Assembly: GCF_905115235.1 (NCBI RefSeq)
Contig: NC_051854.1
Coordinates: 24,588,001-24,652,000 of the forward strand
DNA: 64,000 nt
Direction of reading: 5' to 3'
DNA from: Hermetia illucens
Taxonomy: Eukaryota; Arthropoda; Insecta; Diptera; Stratiomyidae
Part shown: positions 11,941-23,749 of the stretch, piece by piece
Layout of the letters: every line of letters starts with the position of its first letter
Numbering within the stretch: position 1 is the stretch's first letter
Translations under genes and position numbers: made by a program
The notes under the pieces: model-generated
Seen by the model: only the letters and a program-made list of their open reading frames with translations
Told to the model about the DNA's origin: nothing
The model's database searches: none

Positions 11941-14900
11941 AGCAGAAAAGACCATGGAATTTTGGGAATTCATCAAGGAGCCCTGGAATGTTCAACAGAA
12001 TTTAAGGGCCATAATGAGAGGTACCCGGTTGGCATACGGCTAGGCCCAAGTCGAAAGAAGAAGGAATACATCGAGCGGGAAAGTGAGCCAAGCGACACAA
12101 GTAAGGCCTGTTCAAAACACGTTAGAGGAGAAACTGGAGAAGACGCTGCGTGAACTGTTGAACGAATAAATAGGCTAGGAAACCCCGAAAACGAAAAAGG
12201 TTCAATTTCTGAAAAAGTGGAGCACGTGAAGAGGACGGCTAAAGATGCCGGCGACACTCACGTAGCCGTTACCCCGGAAAAAAGGAGTGGATCTATCAAA
12301 GCAGATATGGAAGTGGAACTCGAAAGAGGGAAGACCGGAGATTATCCTCATCTCCAAACGAGGTGACATTCTCAGAAGAGTGAAGACAAACCCCCAAATT
12401 GGAAAGTACTTAAGACAGCAAATCCACATAAGAACTAGCAGGCGGGAGATCACTAAAGTCTTGGAAAACCAATTCGATCCTAACGAAATGAAAAAGTCAG
12501 CGGCCAAAACGATAAGGAAACCCTACGACGGAAAGCAAACCGCCATCGTCAGTGTAACAATGGAGGCAGAATAATTTGATTATTGATAGTAAAAGTAGAT
12601 TGGGTTATGTATCAGCTTATGAAGGAGGTGGCACTAAATACTTTGGATACTTTGGATGGTTTCACTTGGATCACATTGTGAAGGCAGCAATTCAAATGAC
12701 AAGGCAAAGCAATGCAGGAGGTGCGTAACGGAAAGCCATACCAACAAGAACTCTGGAGCTGCCCCAAATTTCTTACTATGCAAAGGGAAGAAGGATGTAG
12801 ACCATCGGCACATATCAGGTAGCAAAAGATGTTAAAAATATACGAAAGGCTTCAACGCAAATCAGAGATGAGCTTAATACAAATCAACCTCAACAATTGT
12901 CGGGTGGCATGACCAACTCTCGCAAACCATTTACGCAAAAGACATCTATATGGCCATAATTGATGAGTCAATCACGGCGGTGGTATTTGAATCAACGGCC
13001 AAACGAGCCAAACAACGCTATAAGCTTGGGCTTGAGGAAATCAAACCTTTCAGGAAATTACCAACTTAGCATGTTGGGGAGGACTATCCTCACCGCGACC
13101 ACCAGGCAATTTGGATGGAAATCAAGAGCAAATCGAGTTCCAAGAAGAGCTCGCGCGGAATGCCAGGTAGTTTGCCCGGGTGTACGGTGAAAGCTTTTGA
13201 AAGAGGCGTGTTTTCCGCGGCGCTGAAGCCCGATATAACCTTGGATAGTGCCTCTAGGGAAAAAGTCACCCAAATGACCCGACGAAAGCATGTGATGCTA
13301 CTATGCCCAAAAGGCGACTGGCTCCATTAGGCAACCCAACTGGTAGTGAAACAACGAAATCGCACGTTTGCAAGCTGAACGTTTTCGGGCAAGGAGCCCT
13401 TACCAGAAGCTTAGGGCAAAGTCTGGTCGACGGTTGAGTACAGGTACAGAGACAACTGCATCGCCACTTAAAACAAGCCATTCGTAGGAGTTAAAAGAAC
13501 TGCTTTAAACAGTTGTGTGACCATACCCTAATAAACCCTTGCGATGGAGCGTACAAGGTGGTATTGAAAAGGCTATGAAGACCCCCGCAGGTGACCTGCG
13601 CCTCCTGAAAGAAATCTGTCTCCTCAACACGAAAACAGAGGGTGAAAAACAGTGGCTCAGCTGAACGAGTACATAATGCCTCCAGAAATTGCCGGGGAGA
13701 TGCGGGAAATATGTGTGAGGATCAGCGACAAAGAGGGCCCAGGTTTGGACGACATCCGTAACAGAGCTTTAAAGCAGCATTGAAGACTAGGCTCGATATT
13801 TCCACTAACACCTTCGACGCGCGCCTAATAGTACTAATATTCCCTGCCCAATGGAAGAACCAAAAATTGGTGTTGCTTCTCAAACGCGACAAGCTACCTA
13901 GACATCCAACATCCGCCTGTTGAATACAATGGGGAAGATAATGGTGGGAGTTATATACAACACACTGCCCATGTCGAAAGCGGCAATGGCTTGTCGGAGT
14001 GCCAGTATAGCAAACGACACACTCATTTCCGGCGACTGCTGTGTCGTGCATTCAACTTGGCCGATTGGAACAGAATTTACCCAGCACCCCGCTGACATAG
14101 ATGTTCCGGATATTCAGCGAGTTTGGCTGAAAATTACCGCTCAAAGAGGACTCTCTGGTACGTAACGGACGAGGGCGCCTAAACGTACATCGTACCTGGG
14201 GGGGTTTATGGATGGCCTGGCTGCAGTTGTTACAGCAAAGCACGCACGATGTGGAGGTCTACATAACGAAAACAGTGAAAGCGGTAATGTCCTAGCCAAA
14301 GAGATTCGAGCTGACCTTGACGAATGAGAACACGGAAGCGATCTTAATAACGAACCGTGGAAAGAAAAACACCAGGAAAGTGGAAGTCGGTGGATACACG
14401 GCCGTATTAAAGCAAACTATAAAATATCTGAGAGGAAAATTGATTGATGCCAACTTTAGGGAACACCTAGAGAAGGCATGTCAAAATGCTACTATGGCAT
14501 TTGCAAAAATGTTGCGGAATATTGACAGGCCGAAACACTGTAGGAGGTTGCTTCTAGCCAAAGTGTCATCATATAGGTATGAGCAGAGACGCTTGCGAGC
14601 TCTCAGAAAAAGAAGCAGATAAGGAGTTCTTAGGACCACATCAGATGAGGTGGTGGCGGGCATGATTTCTGTCGACATTCTGGCGAAAGAAGTGAATATG
14701 CTGTGCCATGCAAGACGCATGAAGGAACACATAGAATGCAGCAACGCGACACGATCGAAATCGAATGACCGCTAGCAACGCAAATTGGACGAGTCTACGA
14801 AAAATCGCTTGAACAGACACAAGAGTGAACTAATAACACGGGACAGTAATTGCCGCAGGCAGCATACGCATCGCTTTGGGTTTAATGATTTACCGAACTG

Positions 14901-15295
14901 TCCTAGATGCGGTGGCATATCGAAGGATCCGAAGCACGAAATGTTTCACTCCCCAAGGTTCACAATGGAGAAGAGGAATCTGAACCACACGCTTTTGGAG
15001 GAGCGTGAGCTAGGAGAATATAATTGCGAAGGTCGAAAGAAAACTGGCTTACAGTTTTCGTCGCAATCGCAAAAATACAGTGCTTGCTGAAAAAAGAAAG
15101 AAGGAGGTTAGCAGAAAGGATCAAAAGCGCGAATGCCTTACGATAAACCCAAACTGCGAAGTAATATCTGATGGCCCTGCGGGGTTGGGGCTGGTGAGAT
15201 CGGGGGTAGTTTTTAGTGGTGCGAATCTAGCACCCGCTGGCTCTACCTTCGTGGGAAAGATTATGAAAATTTTACTGACCTACTAGCTAGAACAG
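11941..15295 (+). mobile_element. R1-clade LINE (family B), decayed near full length
   Basis: Plus-strand element of a second R1-type family. ORF1 coiled and basic region at about 12060-12575, including a PEIILISKRGD...ILRRVKTNPQI segment typical of R1-clade ORF1. ORF2 starts near 12868 (MSLIQINLNNCRVA). The linker and RT entry are near 13470-13790 (AIRRS..NCFKQLCD; KRLRPPQVTC; GPGLDDIRNRALK), RT core remnants near 13790-14100, and the C-terminal zinc-finger-like tail near 14870-15100 (HRFGFNDLPNCPRCGG...H). Numerous frame changes and losses, so not active. It lies between PGRP copies 2 and 3. Confidence 0.75.
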
Positions 15296-16280
15296 CTAAC
15301 TGCCACAGTGCATCAAATGCAAATGATAATGCAACGTCAAATGGAAATCCTAACTCATTTTATAGTACCGAGACGCAGTTCAAAATAATTCAGTAGAGCG
15401 AGAATGATATCAATAACCATTAAAATGCAGTCGAGCTGTTCTTAAGGATGCGAAATATTGACACCCTAAACAAAATTTTAAAATTGATGGATACATTAAA
15501 TACATTGGAAAACATCTTCACGGCGAATGAGGAGCAGCCGTAATTATGAAAAAAAAATATCAAATACTATCCGTTAGTCTGCAAGCAATTCCCTTTCGGT
15601 AGATTACCGTCACCCAAAACATAAAATTTGGGCAGCACAATTTGACACTTTTTTAAAAGCCGATAGTCCGCTTCATAACTGCAGGAGGCCACGACGCGTA
15701 ACCCCTCTTGGGGCTCTCGACTCACATCTCCAAAGGGGAAGCAGCTCTTTATTTCGATTACCTCGATCTTTATTATCTTGTCTGTCTCATACGGACATAT
15801 TGGCCGACCGGACATTACAAAATCCTACGAAGCCGAGATACCAACCAATGTCAAAATTTACCTCTGATCAAGACCCCGCATGCCTATATTCGATAAAAAA
15901 AAGTTGCACCCCTCTTTTGTAATTTTGGGCCCTCCCTTCAGTTCGACGTGGAACTACGTAGTTTTCCGCATGTGTGGGGGTTCCCAATTGAACCTTCCTA
16001 CCAAATTGTCAAAAGGTGCAATTGTTCCTGACAAAAGTGCGTGTGACAGACAGACAGACAATCGGTGAACCTCAAATAGTAAATGGGATGCGAGAAAATG
16101 GGGCCCAGGTGAGAATTACACGGATCAGCGCCGAAGGTTATGCGGGTCCTACTATCATTCCCTTTTTCATTGAATTTTCTATTCTGGGCCCCCAGAAAGT
16201 ATCGGAGGGGGGGAGGTGGATCTGATTCGAAGCATTAATATGTATTTCCATTAATAATTTCTTATTTTTATTCTGGATTT
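15296..16280. other. Unassigned repeat-like DNA with GACA microsatellite
   Basis: No gene recognised. 15890-16080 has the look of a dispersed insect repeat (CTACCAAATTGTCAAAAGGTGCAATTG near 15998) followed by a (GACA)4 run at 16045-16060. A Gln/Met-rich stretch near 15300-15365 could be part of an old element but is too short to name. Confidence 0.4.
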
Positions 16281-16750
16281 TCAATGAAAAATAGATGTGC
16301 GTAAGTAGGGTAGGTATGAGTGGCTGCTCCGATGACACTCCGTGATAATGGCGGAAAGCATCCCTGACACTAATGTCACCAGAGAAATGACGCCATCCTT
16401 GGATGCCTTCCGCAAATGGACACGGGGATGTTGGGTTGGACCAGTGGAGTAATCCTCCGAAATGAGGATATCTGTGATCGATGTGCTGTTGCACCAATCG
16501 TGGAAAAACTGCAGGAGAGGCATCTTTGATATTATGAACATGTAATTCGCGCTAATGAAAGGTTAATAAGGTTGGTCGGAACGTCGAAGTTGATGGAAAA
16601 CGACCAAAAAGCTGGCCGAAACAAGATTGAGATCTGAGAATATCTCTACTCCATCAAGACCAAGCACACGACCTAGCAAAATGGCGGCACGGATCAGGAC
16701 GAGCCGACTCCACTTCTGAACGGAACAAAGGCTGAAGAACAAGAAGAAGT
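16281..16750 (+). mobile_element. RTE-like LINE (family B) C-terminal fragment
   Basis: Plus-strand reading gives GMLGWTSGVILRNEDI.DRCAVAPIVEKLQERHL, then a VDGKRPKSWPKQ-like segment and the family 3' end (CCGACTCCACTTCTGAACGG, GAAGAA tail at 16730-16749). This is the RT C-terminus and 3' UTR only, 5' truncated. Confidence 0.75.
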
Positions 16751-16799
16751 TTCAAGGAACCCAAAAATTACAGAACCCGTAGGAGCAATTCTGGTGATG

Positions 16800-17165
16800 A
16801 CAGCTAAAAACCGTTTCTTCACTGCTTTGCAGATAACATCAGAAGTGGCCTTCTTGGTCGACTGCTTCAAGCTAACTAACTGGCTTTAACCCTGGGCACC
16901 TCGATGCTGCCTACTATTTCGTTCACATGTCACATGTCATGTTAAAATCACCCGTAATTGCCATGTAATTAGCTGAGTTTATAGCCATTTTTGCCGCGTT
17001 CGTGTTTTGTGTTGTAGCTCTTGGCACCAAAATTTCTTGAAGGGCGCAGATATTGATGCACCTCTTCCAAAATGGCCATGCAAGTCCCTCCGTCCGTATT
17101 CAGGTTACCAACATTTAGCGTGCAGAAAGGGATCTGTATGGCTCGGACGAATTTGCTTATCTCCT
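16800..17165 (-). mobile_element. RTE-like LINE (family B) N-terminal fragment
   Basis: The minus strand reads TLNVGNLNTD...DICALQE and then GAKSYN...RGKNGYKL in neighbouring frames, the start of the endonuclease as in the copy at 43.3 kb, and a GDFNM-like remnant further on. It faces the C-terminal fragment at 16281-16750, so the two come from different insertions or a rearrangement. Confidence 0.6.
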
Positions 17166-17611
17166 AACGCCTAACCGCCTAACCCTTGCTTACTTCGCAA
17201 CAGGACTGCGACTTATCCTGCCGCTTAGACTGGTATGGACACCTTAGTATTGTTAAATACTGTAATCAACTTTTTAACAACATTTAACGCGTTTTCAGGT
17301 GGGCCAGCATCTTACGTAAATAACATGGCGGTGTATTGCCTTCCATTTTCTTACCCCTACCAAAATAGAAATGTCTAAGCCTTTTATCATACTTTATTGA
17401 AATTGGGACCAATTTCTTTGGATTAAAATGTATTTTCCAATAAATCATAAATAAACTAAACTCCAAAGTTTTTAAAGATTTCTATTATAACTTACACAAA
17501 TTTGTAGATGTTGCGATAAGAAAAGAGCAATCAGCGAAATGGCTCAGGATTCCCGATGTTATTTTTGGAAATATTTACTAACAGGTTTTTAGAAACACTA
17601 GCAGAGATTAT

Positions 17612-17710
17612 CTTATCAATGCTATCTAATCCTATTATTGTTATTAGTAACTGATTAATGCACTTTAGTAGAGTTTTGGTAGGAAAACAGGGTACCGCAC
17701 TCCTATATAA
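17612..17710 (+). promoter_or_regulatory. Promoter of PGRP copy 3
   Basis: CTTATC (GATAAG on the other strand) at 17612-17617, TGATTAAT at 17652-17659 and TATATAA at 17704-17710. The flank from about 17450 resembles those of copies 4 and 6, including a GGAAATATTTACTAA block shared with copy 4. Confidence 0.75.
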
Positions 17711-17758
17711 ACCCCAGTCGATTTACCAATGCAAATTAGATTGAAACAATCTAGCAAA

Positions 17759-18491
17759 ATGTTCAAATTAGTGGGAATTGTCCTTGTCCTCTCCGGTAAA
17801 TAACTGAATTGAAACGTTTTGTATTTTATGGAAATTTTAAATTTTTATGATTTCTCCAACAGTTCTCGTTCATGAGAATTTGGGAGCTTTGATCAGCCGT
17901 GCCGCTTGGGGAGCTCGCGCACCCAATTTCGTATCAAGGTTCAACGGAATCATCCCATATGTTGTGATTCATCACTCATACGAACCAGGAGTATGTTACA
18001 ACACCGACGCTTGTAAGGCAGCCATGAGGTCCATGCAAAACTTCCACATGAACACCAATGGATGGCCCGATATTGGTTACAGTTTTGCCGTTGGTGGTGA
18101 TGGTAACATCTACGAAGGTCGTGGCTGGAACGTTGAAGGAGCTCACACTCCAGGATACAATTCCCGAAGTGTTGGACTTTTGTTGATTGGTGATTTCAGG
18201 AGTAAGTTTTGTTTTCTTATAATTCTTCCTGAGTTGTCATCTTTTATATAAGGATATCGATTGGGCTGAATATAAATCATTCTTATATGAAATTAAATCC
18301 TTTCAGCTGCCTTGCCACCAGCAAACATGCTTACTGCTGCCAAGAACTTCATTGCTCAAGGAGTTAACGAAGGAAGGATTTCAGGAAGCTACAAGTTGAT
18401 TGGACACAGACAAGCTTACGCTACTGAATGCCCTGGTGAAAGGTTGTACAATGAAATCAGGACCTGGGCTCGCTGGACCGCAAATCCTTAA
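17759..18491 (+). CDS. PGRP-SC: PGRP-SC-type peptidoglycan amidase, copy 3
   Basis: Exons 17759-17795, 17863-18201, 18307-18491 encode 186 aa; introns are 67 and 105 bp. Secreted zinc amidase with all catalytic residues (His49, Tyr85, His159, Thr165, Cys167) and the Gly79-Trp80...Arg99 set. The signal peptide is MFKLVGIVLVLS. It differs from copy 2 in the mature protein by one residue that I can see (Ala32, codon starting 17919). Intron 2 looks identical to that of copy 2 while intron 1 and the 3' UTR do not. The poly(A) signal is at 18535-18540. Intact. Confidence 0.97.
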
Positions 18492-18549
18492 ATGAAATAC
18501 TCTTACAAGGTTTTAAGGTCACGACAATGTTTTGAATAAAAAGTGAATA

Positions 18550-19700
18550 ATGATTAATTCGCTGTTTTGCCCTAATAGGTCTATTTGGCTTCGAAAGAAA
18601 CTAGGATTCGTCGGTATCGCCTATTTCTCTGCCTGTAAAATTTGCAAATTACCTACTACGGCTGAAGCTGTAGCTGCGAGTACAGACGCAAGTCATCTCT
18701 ATTCAGCAAATCAAAAACAAAGTTTAAATTCCAAATTGGCTACCTTCAAAAAGTTAATGGTCGTGAGCCTTGCAAATGTTTGGTCCCACGTTGAAAGTTG
18801 CTTACAATAGGTGTAAATATTACAGATGGCCAAAACGAGCATACAAATTGTCTACGTTCAACCATGAGGGCTGAGCTATACCAAAAACCGAGGAAGTGAC
18901 ATACCCCTTCTCATATACCTGAATCTAGACAGTATAGTGGCGTCCAAAAGGATGTCGACGAAACACTTTAGTAAAACTGTAGATAGGTGCTGCCGAATCT
19001 GCACTGTCTCCTGCGCCTTTATTCGTTTTTGGGATAGCCCTGCCCTCGTAGGATTTTGAGGCACGACAGGACAGAGAAATAGGACGGAATTTCTCGGCAT
19101 GCACTTTTGTGTACACGGATAATGAGGGAAAATAATAACCTTCGAGGCTTTTGTTCAAAATTAGAGGGTGGAACATGCATCATTTGGTCTTAGCAAAAAG
19201 GTATTAGGAAGGCTTTTATTTGCAAATTTTAGGTCCTCCTGCATCTTTGACTTTTTTACAAAATTTAGAACCGGTTATCGTCGTAATATTTTTGAGATTT
19301 AGTTCCATTTTTCTGTTTTCGATATGTGGGAAGTGAACCGTAATTTTAAACGCATTCCGAGGTACTTTACATTGTTGAACAAGGCCAGAGAAAGCGTAAA
19401 GAGCGATCTTTACTACAATGGATGGCCCCGTTTCTCGATCAAATGTAACAATAACTTTGGAACTTTTGATTAGTTCACTTTCTCCACGCCTTAAGCCTCT
19501 TCGCAATCCTTCTGAGATGAACGTTGGACATTTCTATTGTAGTTTGTGGACTGAGACGGGTATTTATGGCCACACCCTGTATGAGGTGATCTAAACTAGC
19601 AAGTTGAAAGACACCTGCCCCAACCCAGACTAACGGGGGTAACTGACTGTATACGACGGGGCCTCACTGGTGCCTGGTCGTCGTAATAAGTAAGCTTTCC
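18550..19700. other. Copy 3 downstream flank and unassigned repeat
   Basis: 18550-18830 looks like a diverged counterpart of the 3' flank of copy 6. The part up to 19585 has no recognised coding capacity; it ends in CACACCCTGTAT at 19574-19585, which read on the minus strand (ATACAGGGTGTG) resembles a Tc1/mariner-type terminal repeat. I found no matching left end, so the assignment stays open. Confidence 0.35.
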
Positions 19701-19714
19701 CTCTGCATATTTAA

Positions 19715-20640
19715 TAATGCTACTACACTCAAGAAGAGAAAAGTTGGGAGGTAAAACTGTGCACTCCACCGTCCTAACGAGCCATCGAGTGCATTCGACT
19801 GACCATAATACAGATGTCATTTCCGAAGCAAATACTCTCTTGCGAGAAGCAGCAAATCATCGTCATGCAGATGTGCAAGGGATGAAAAACAAAGCTCATT
19901 ATCACCGGCATACGTGCGGCGAAGAACACAGCGGAATGGCTCAAAACACAGTCCCTAAATTGGAAGACTAAAAGAGAGTAGAGCTAGTAGCATGTGCTGG
20001 GGACGATATACAAGGAGCACACGCAGTCTACTTTCACAAAGCCGCAACGAAGGTTATGAAGAACATATGCATCTCTTAATTATTCAGAATACAAATCTAC
20101 TCAACATCCATGTGCAAGGGAGAAACCGAGAGAAAATACTTCGAGAGACGCATCGGGAAGCAAGTCTACTAAAATCCCGGATGGAATCACGAAGGCCATA
20201 GAGATGGAAAGGGCAGGATGCCCACTGAACAGGAGAAGCAAAATGACTTACACTTGAATTTTCTAGTGCCCAAGACGGACAGCGAAACACAGGGAAGTGT
20301 CATGTCGACGAAGGAAAACAATACAACGACATTGAAAATGAAGAAGAGCTCCGAATATTACTGAAACCAATAGTAGGCACTAGGATAGCGCCAATAAACC
20401 TGCAAAGCCAGCATCTGCAGCAATTGCAATATCCAAAAAAAAAATTAGAATAGTGTTGGCTAAAGAGCTCTAAACCCCTTGGGGCAGATTCAGATTAAAA
20501 GGGGAAAGTATGCAGTTAATTTGGAATTCTCCTTGCGAAAAACTTACAGGTTACATCAACCATGCAGCGATATCAGTAGCGAACTTGGAACTGGAGACAG
20601 TGGTGGAAGATCACCTAGTCGTCATTGACTAATTGAGCTG
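19715..20640 (+). mobile_element. Loa-type LINE fragment (first of a tandem pair)
   Basis: Plus-strand ORF1 pieces (AQNTVPKLED, ELVACAGDDIQ..., IIQNTNLLNIHV) followed by NTGKCHVDEGKQYNDIENEEELR and an ORF2 scrap with ELETVVEDHLVVID (near 20590-20630) that matches SELELETVVKNLNTVVID in the copy at 48.1 kb. Most of ORF2 is missing. It abuts a second copy that starts ORF1 again. Confidence 0.65.
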
Positions 20641-20644
20641 TGCG

Positions 20645-23600
20645 GCCAAGACCGGATACCTGGTCGCTTCTTGCTGGCCATATATTTCCAGAGCAAATAC
20701 ACATCCGTGTGGAGCAGGAAATAATTAAGGTCGTCATCGTCATGAAGATGTGTAAGGAATGGAACAAACAGCTCGTGTTTACCAACATACGCTTCCGACC
20801 AGGTCTAATACTGTTAGACTGCACGATGGAGGGCACGGCGGACTATAGTTTCAAACCGCCAGCATGGAAAGAAAGGGAACTTTCGACATGTACTGAGGAT
20901 GACATACCAGTGGCACACATGCTGATGGTTTACCTTCCAGAGCCGCAGCTATTGAGACAGGGAAGCTTCTACGCTTTCTCATCACTCAAAGCACTCAAGC
21001 AAGAAGGAAGACTAAGGCAAACTCCTCACGATCAGAGTAGACAACCCATAGAAGCAATTAAATGTCGTAGCTGCTTCATCAATTACATATTTGGTAGCAT
21101 ACCTGCAGGGATATACAATGGAAGGATACTTCGGACGGTACATCCGATGGAAAGCCTACCGAGGTCTCCAAAGGAATCGCGGAAGCCGAAGCGGCTAAAA
21201 GGGTAGGACCGAGCAGGGAAGTGGACCTGCTGCACACAGAACAGAAGCTGAACGACCTTGGCCTAGACTAGAGCTCAAATCGGGCGGCGAAGCGCAACTA
21301 AGTGCCATGTCGAAGGAGGAGAACAATATTCCGAGATTGGAGAAGAGCTCCGAGCACTAATGGAGCCGATGGACAGCACTAAAATAACACAGGTAAACCG
21401 TCACCATCCAAAAGTCGCATCAGCAGTAATTACATGGATTCCAAGAATAACATCGGAGGAATGGTGTTGGCTCCAGAACTCTGGGTGCACCGGGGGCCAA
21501 TTCGAGCTCTTAAAATAGGAGGTTCGCAGATAATTTGCGATTTCTCTTGTGAAAAAGCGAGAGCCAGCATCATTTTCAAAAGAAACTTAAGATACATATG
21601 TCTTTCAGAGTTTCAAACCGGAGTCCTCGTGACTGTCCAAGTCTCAGTAGACGCCGGGGGAAAAACTCGAGAACCAGCCGCGTCATCAGGAGACTTCCTA
21701 AGATACGACATCCGGACCCGGCCGGAATTAGTCATTAGACAGGTGCAGTTCTGCGAAAGAAAGGCTTTACCACTTCTTCTCGGCTGCGATGTCAACGCCA
21801 ACCGTAAGGTCTGGAGAAGAAGCGACATTAATCGAAGAAGGGATTACCTTCTGAAATTCATCCTCAACAATAAGTTTGAAATACATAACGTAGGGAACAA
21901 TCCCATATTCGTGATCAGCACTAGAAAGTAGATACCTGTTTGACACATCAACAGCGAAACAAAGCTAGAAACAGTGGTGACACTGACGCATATGAGGTCA
22001 GCTGACCGGCTAAAATAGTCAAGCTATCAAGGGGCGTACGCTAGCCAGAATGAGTAAGGAGGTGCAAAATAAACCCCGGACTGACAGATGTATAAAAGAG
22101 CAGTAACGACGTATAACAACGCGATTCGGGAAGCAAAACGAAACAGCTTCAGGAGTTATGTGAGGGCATAAAACAAACCACAGAAGCATCGAAGCTATAG
22201 AAAACAATACCTAAATGCAGGGGAATGCCTGCTGTCCGTCTGAAGAAATAAGACGCTTATTCAGAATAAGGAGGATACGGTACATCTGCTTCTCAGAACG
22301 CATTTCCCGTCCTACCCCACGGATGAAGGCAATAGCATTATGTGTGGCACCCCAACAACAGACAGAGGGAGGAAAAATGAATTGGAAACTAGCAAAATAG
22401 GTATGGTCGGAAGCTAGATTAAAGTGGGCAGTGGAAACCTTTAAGTTACTAAAATCACTCAGAGTAACTGACATTTTCCCAGGACTACTCCAGATCTCTC
22501 CTAAGAGTGGGAAGGGGCAGCATAGCCTTGAGATACATACCAAGGACATGGAGACGGGCATATCCAATAGTATTGGATATACACTGCAATAGCAAAGCCA
22601 ATGATTTCCTATGGGACGCTAATCTGGGCAGCTAGGACCGAATTCAGCCCAATCATCAGGGAATAACACAAACTTCGAAGACTGGACTGTGTTAATATAA
22701 CTGCGGCAATGTAGACATACCCAACGGGGGTCTTTCAGGGATTGACTCCTTAGTTGCCTATATCGAAGGAAGTTTGAAATACTTTCTAGATGGTATCCCG
22801 AATTACTGATACCATCACAATGAGTTTTCACATCGATAAGAAATTGAAAAGATAATTGGCAATAAGTTAAACTGGAAGAGGGTAGGACTAACCAACAGTT
22901 TAATCGATCAACTGATGATCTGGAGTACTGACGGGTCCCTCACATTACGGGCAGCGGACGCACAGCTCACTGATCCAATGGAAACCTACTCTGAAATAAT
23001 GAGTAAGCACACTTCAAATATAAATGAACGGCATTGATAGAGACACAACTATCAATGCCTTTAACCTCCAGAGGAACTGTAAGGGGCAGAACATTGCTAT
23101 TCAAACCGACAGCCAAGCAGCTATTAAGGCACTTATGTCCTACCAGGTCAATTCCAAACCGGTATGGGAATGCCTTAACAGACTCAACACGCTGGGCTTT
23201 CTCAATAAGGTCTGGATATCACATTGTGTTAGAAGACAATGATCCGGTGGATGAACTGGCTAGAAAAGGAGCACGAATTCCGCTATTAGGGGAACAACGT
23301 GAAACCGGCAAAGGGTCCATGGCTCCGAAGCTAAAAATGAAGAGGAACGACTGAGAGAACTATATTAGGCGAACTTACCGAGAATGGAACGGTACAGGAT
23401 GTTCATGAGGGTATTACCAACGCAAGCACTGGCAGGATTGATTAATTAGCATAATAGTAGAAATATGATCATTACAAGCTAAATTATTACCTGGAGAAGC
23501 TAAGAAGATCTGCGGACACTGCCTGTAAATACCATGAAAGGCAAAACTTCCATACATGTTCTGGGACAGTGACCAGCACATGCGCAAAGTAGATTGGAAT

Positions 23601-23740
23601 ACTTGGAAGTAGAGAGGATTTTAAAATTTTTGTTGATGATAGGTTTGAACAACATACTACAGTTAATATGTACACTGCAACCATTAAAAAGACACAATAG
23701 TTCTTCTAAGATGCGGTGCAACTTCCTCTGCGTTATTGTT
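20645..23740 (+). mobile_element. Loa-type LINE, decayed copy with RNase H
   Basis: ORF1 is open for 188 codons at 20640-21206 (MCKEWNKQLVFTNIRFRPGLILLDC..., ELSTCTEDDIPVAH). The endonuclease follows at about 21434-21931, with LLGCDVNANRKVWRRSDINRR near 21775-21840 and a VGNNPIFVI motif. Part of RT is lost around 22200-22600. The RNase H and C-terminal region is at about 22918-23600 (STDGS; TDSQAAIKALMSYQVNSKPVWECLNRL), which places it in the I/Loa group. Several frame changes; dead. The junction with the R1 copy lies near 23745. Confidence 0.75.
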
Positions 23741-23749
23741 ATTATCTAG

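Noticed and set aside
17540-17560. NF-kB-like GGATTCCC upstream of copy 3
   Set aside because: A partial match present in one copy only and not shared by the closely related copies.
20640-21206. 188-codon open frame as a host gene
   Set aside because: Its motifs recur at 46.9-47.1 kb next to LINE ORF2, so it is Loa-type ORF1.
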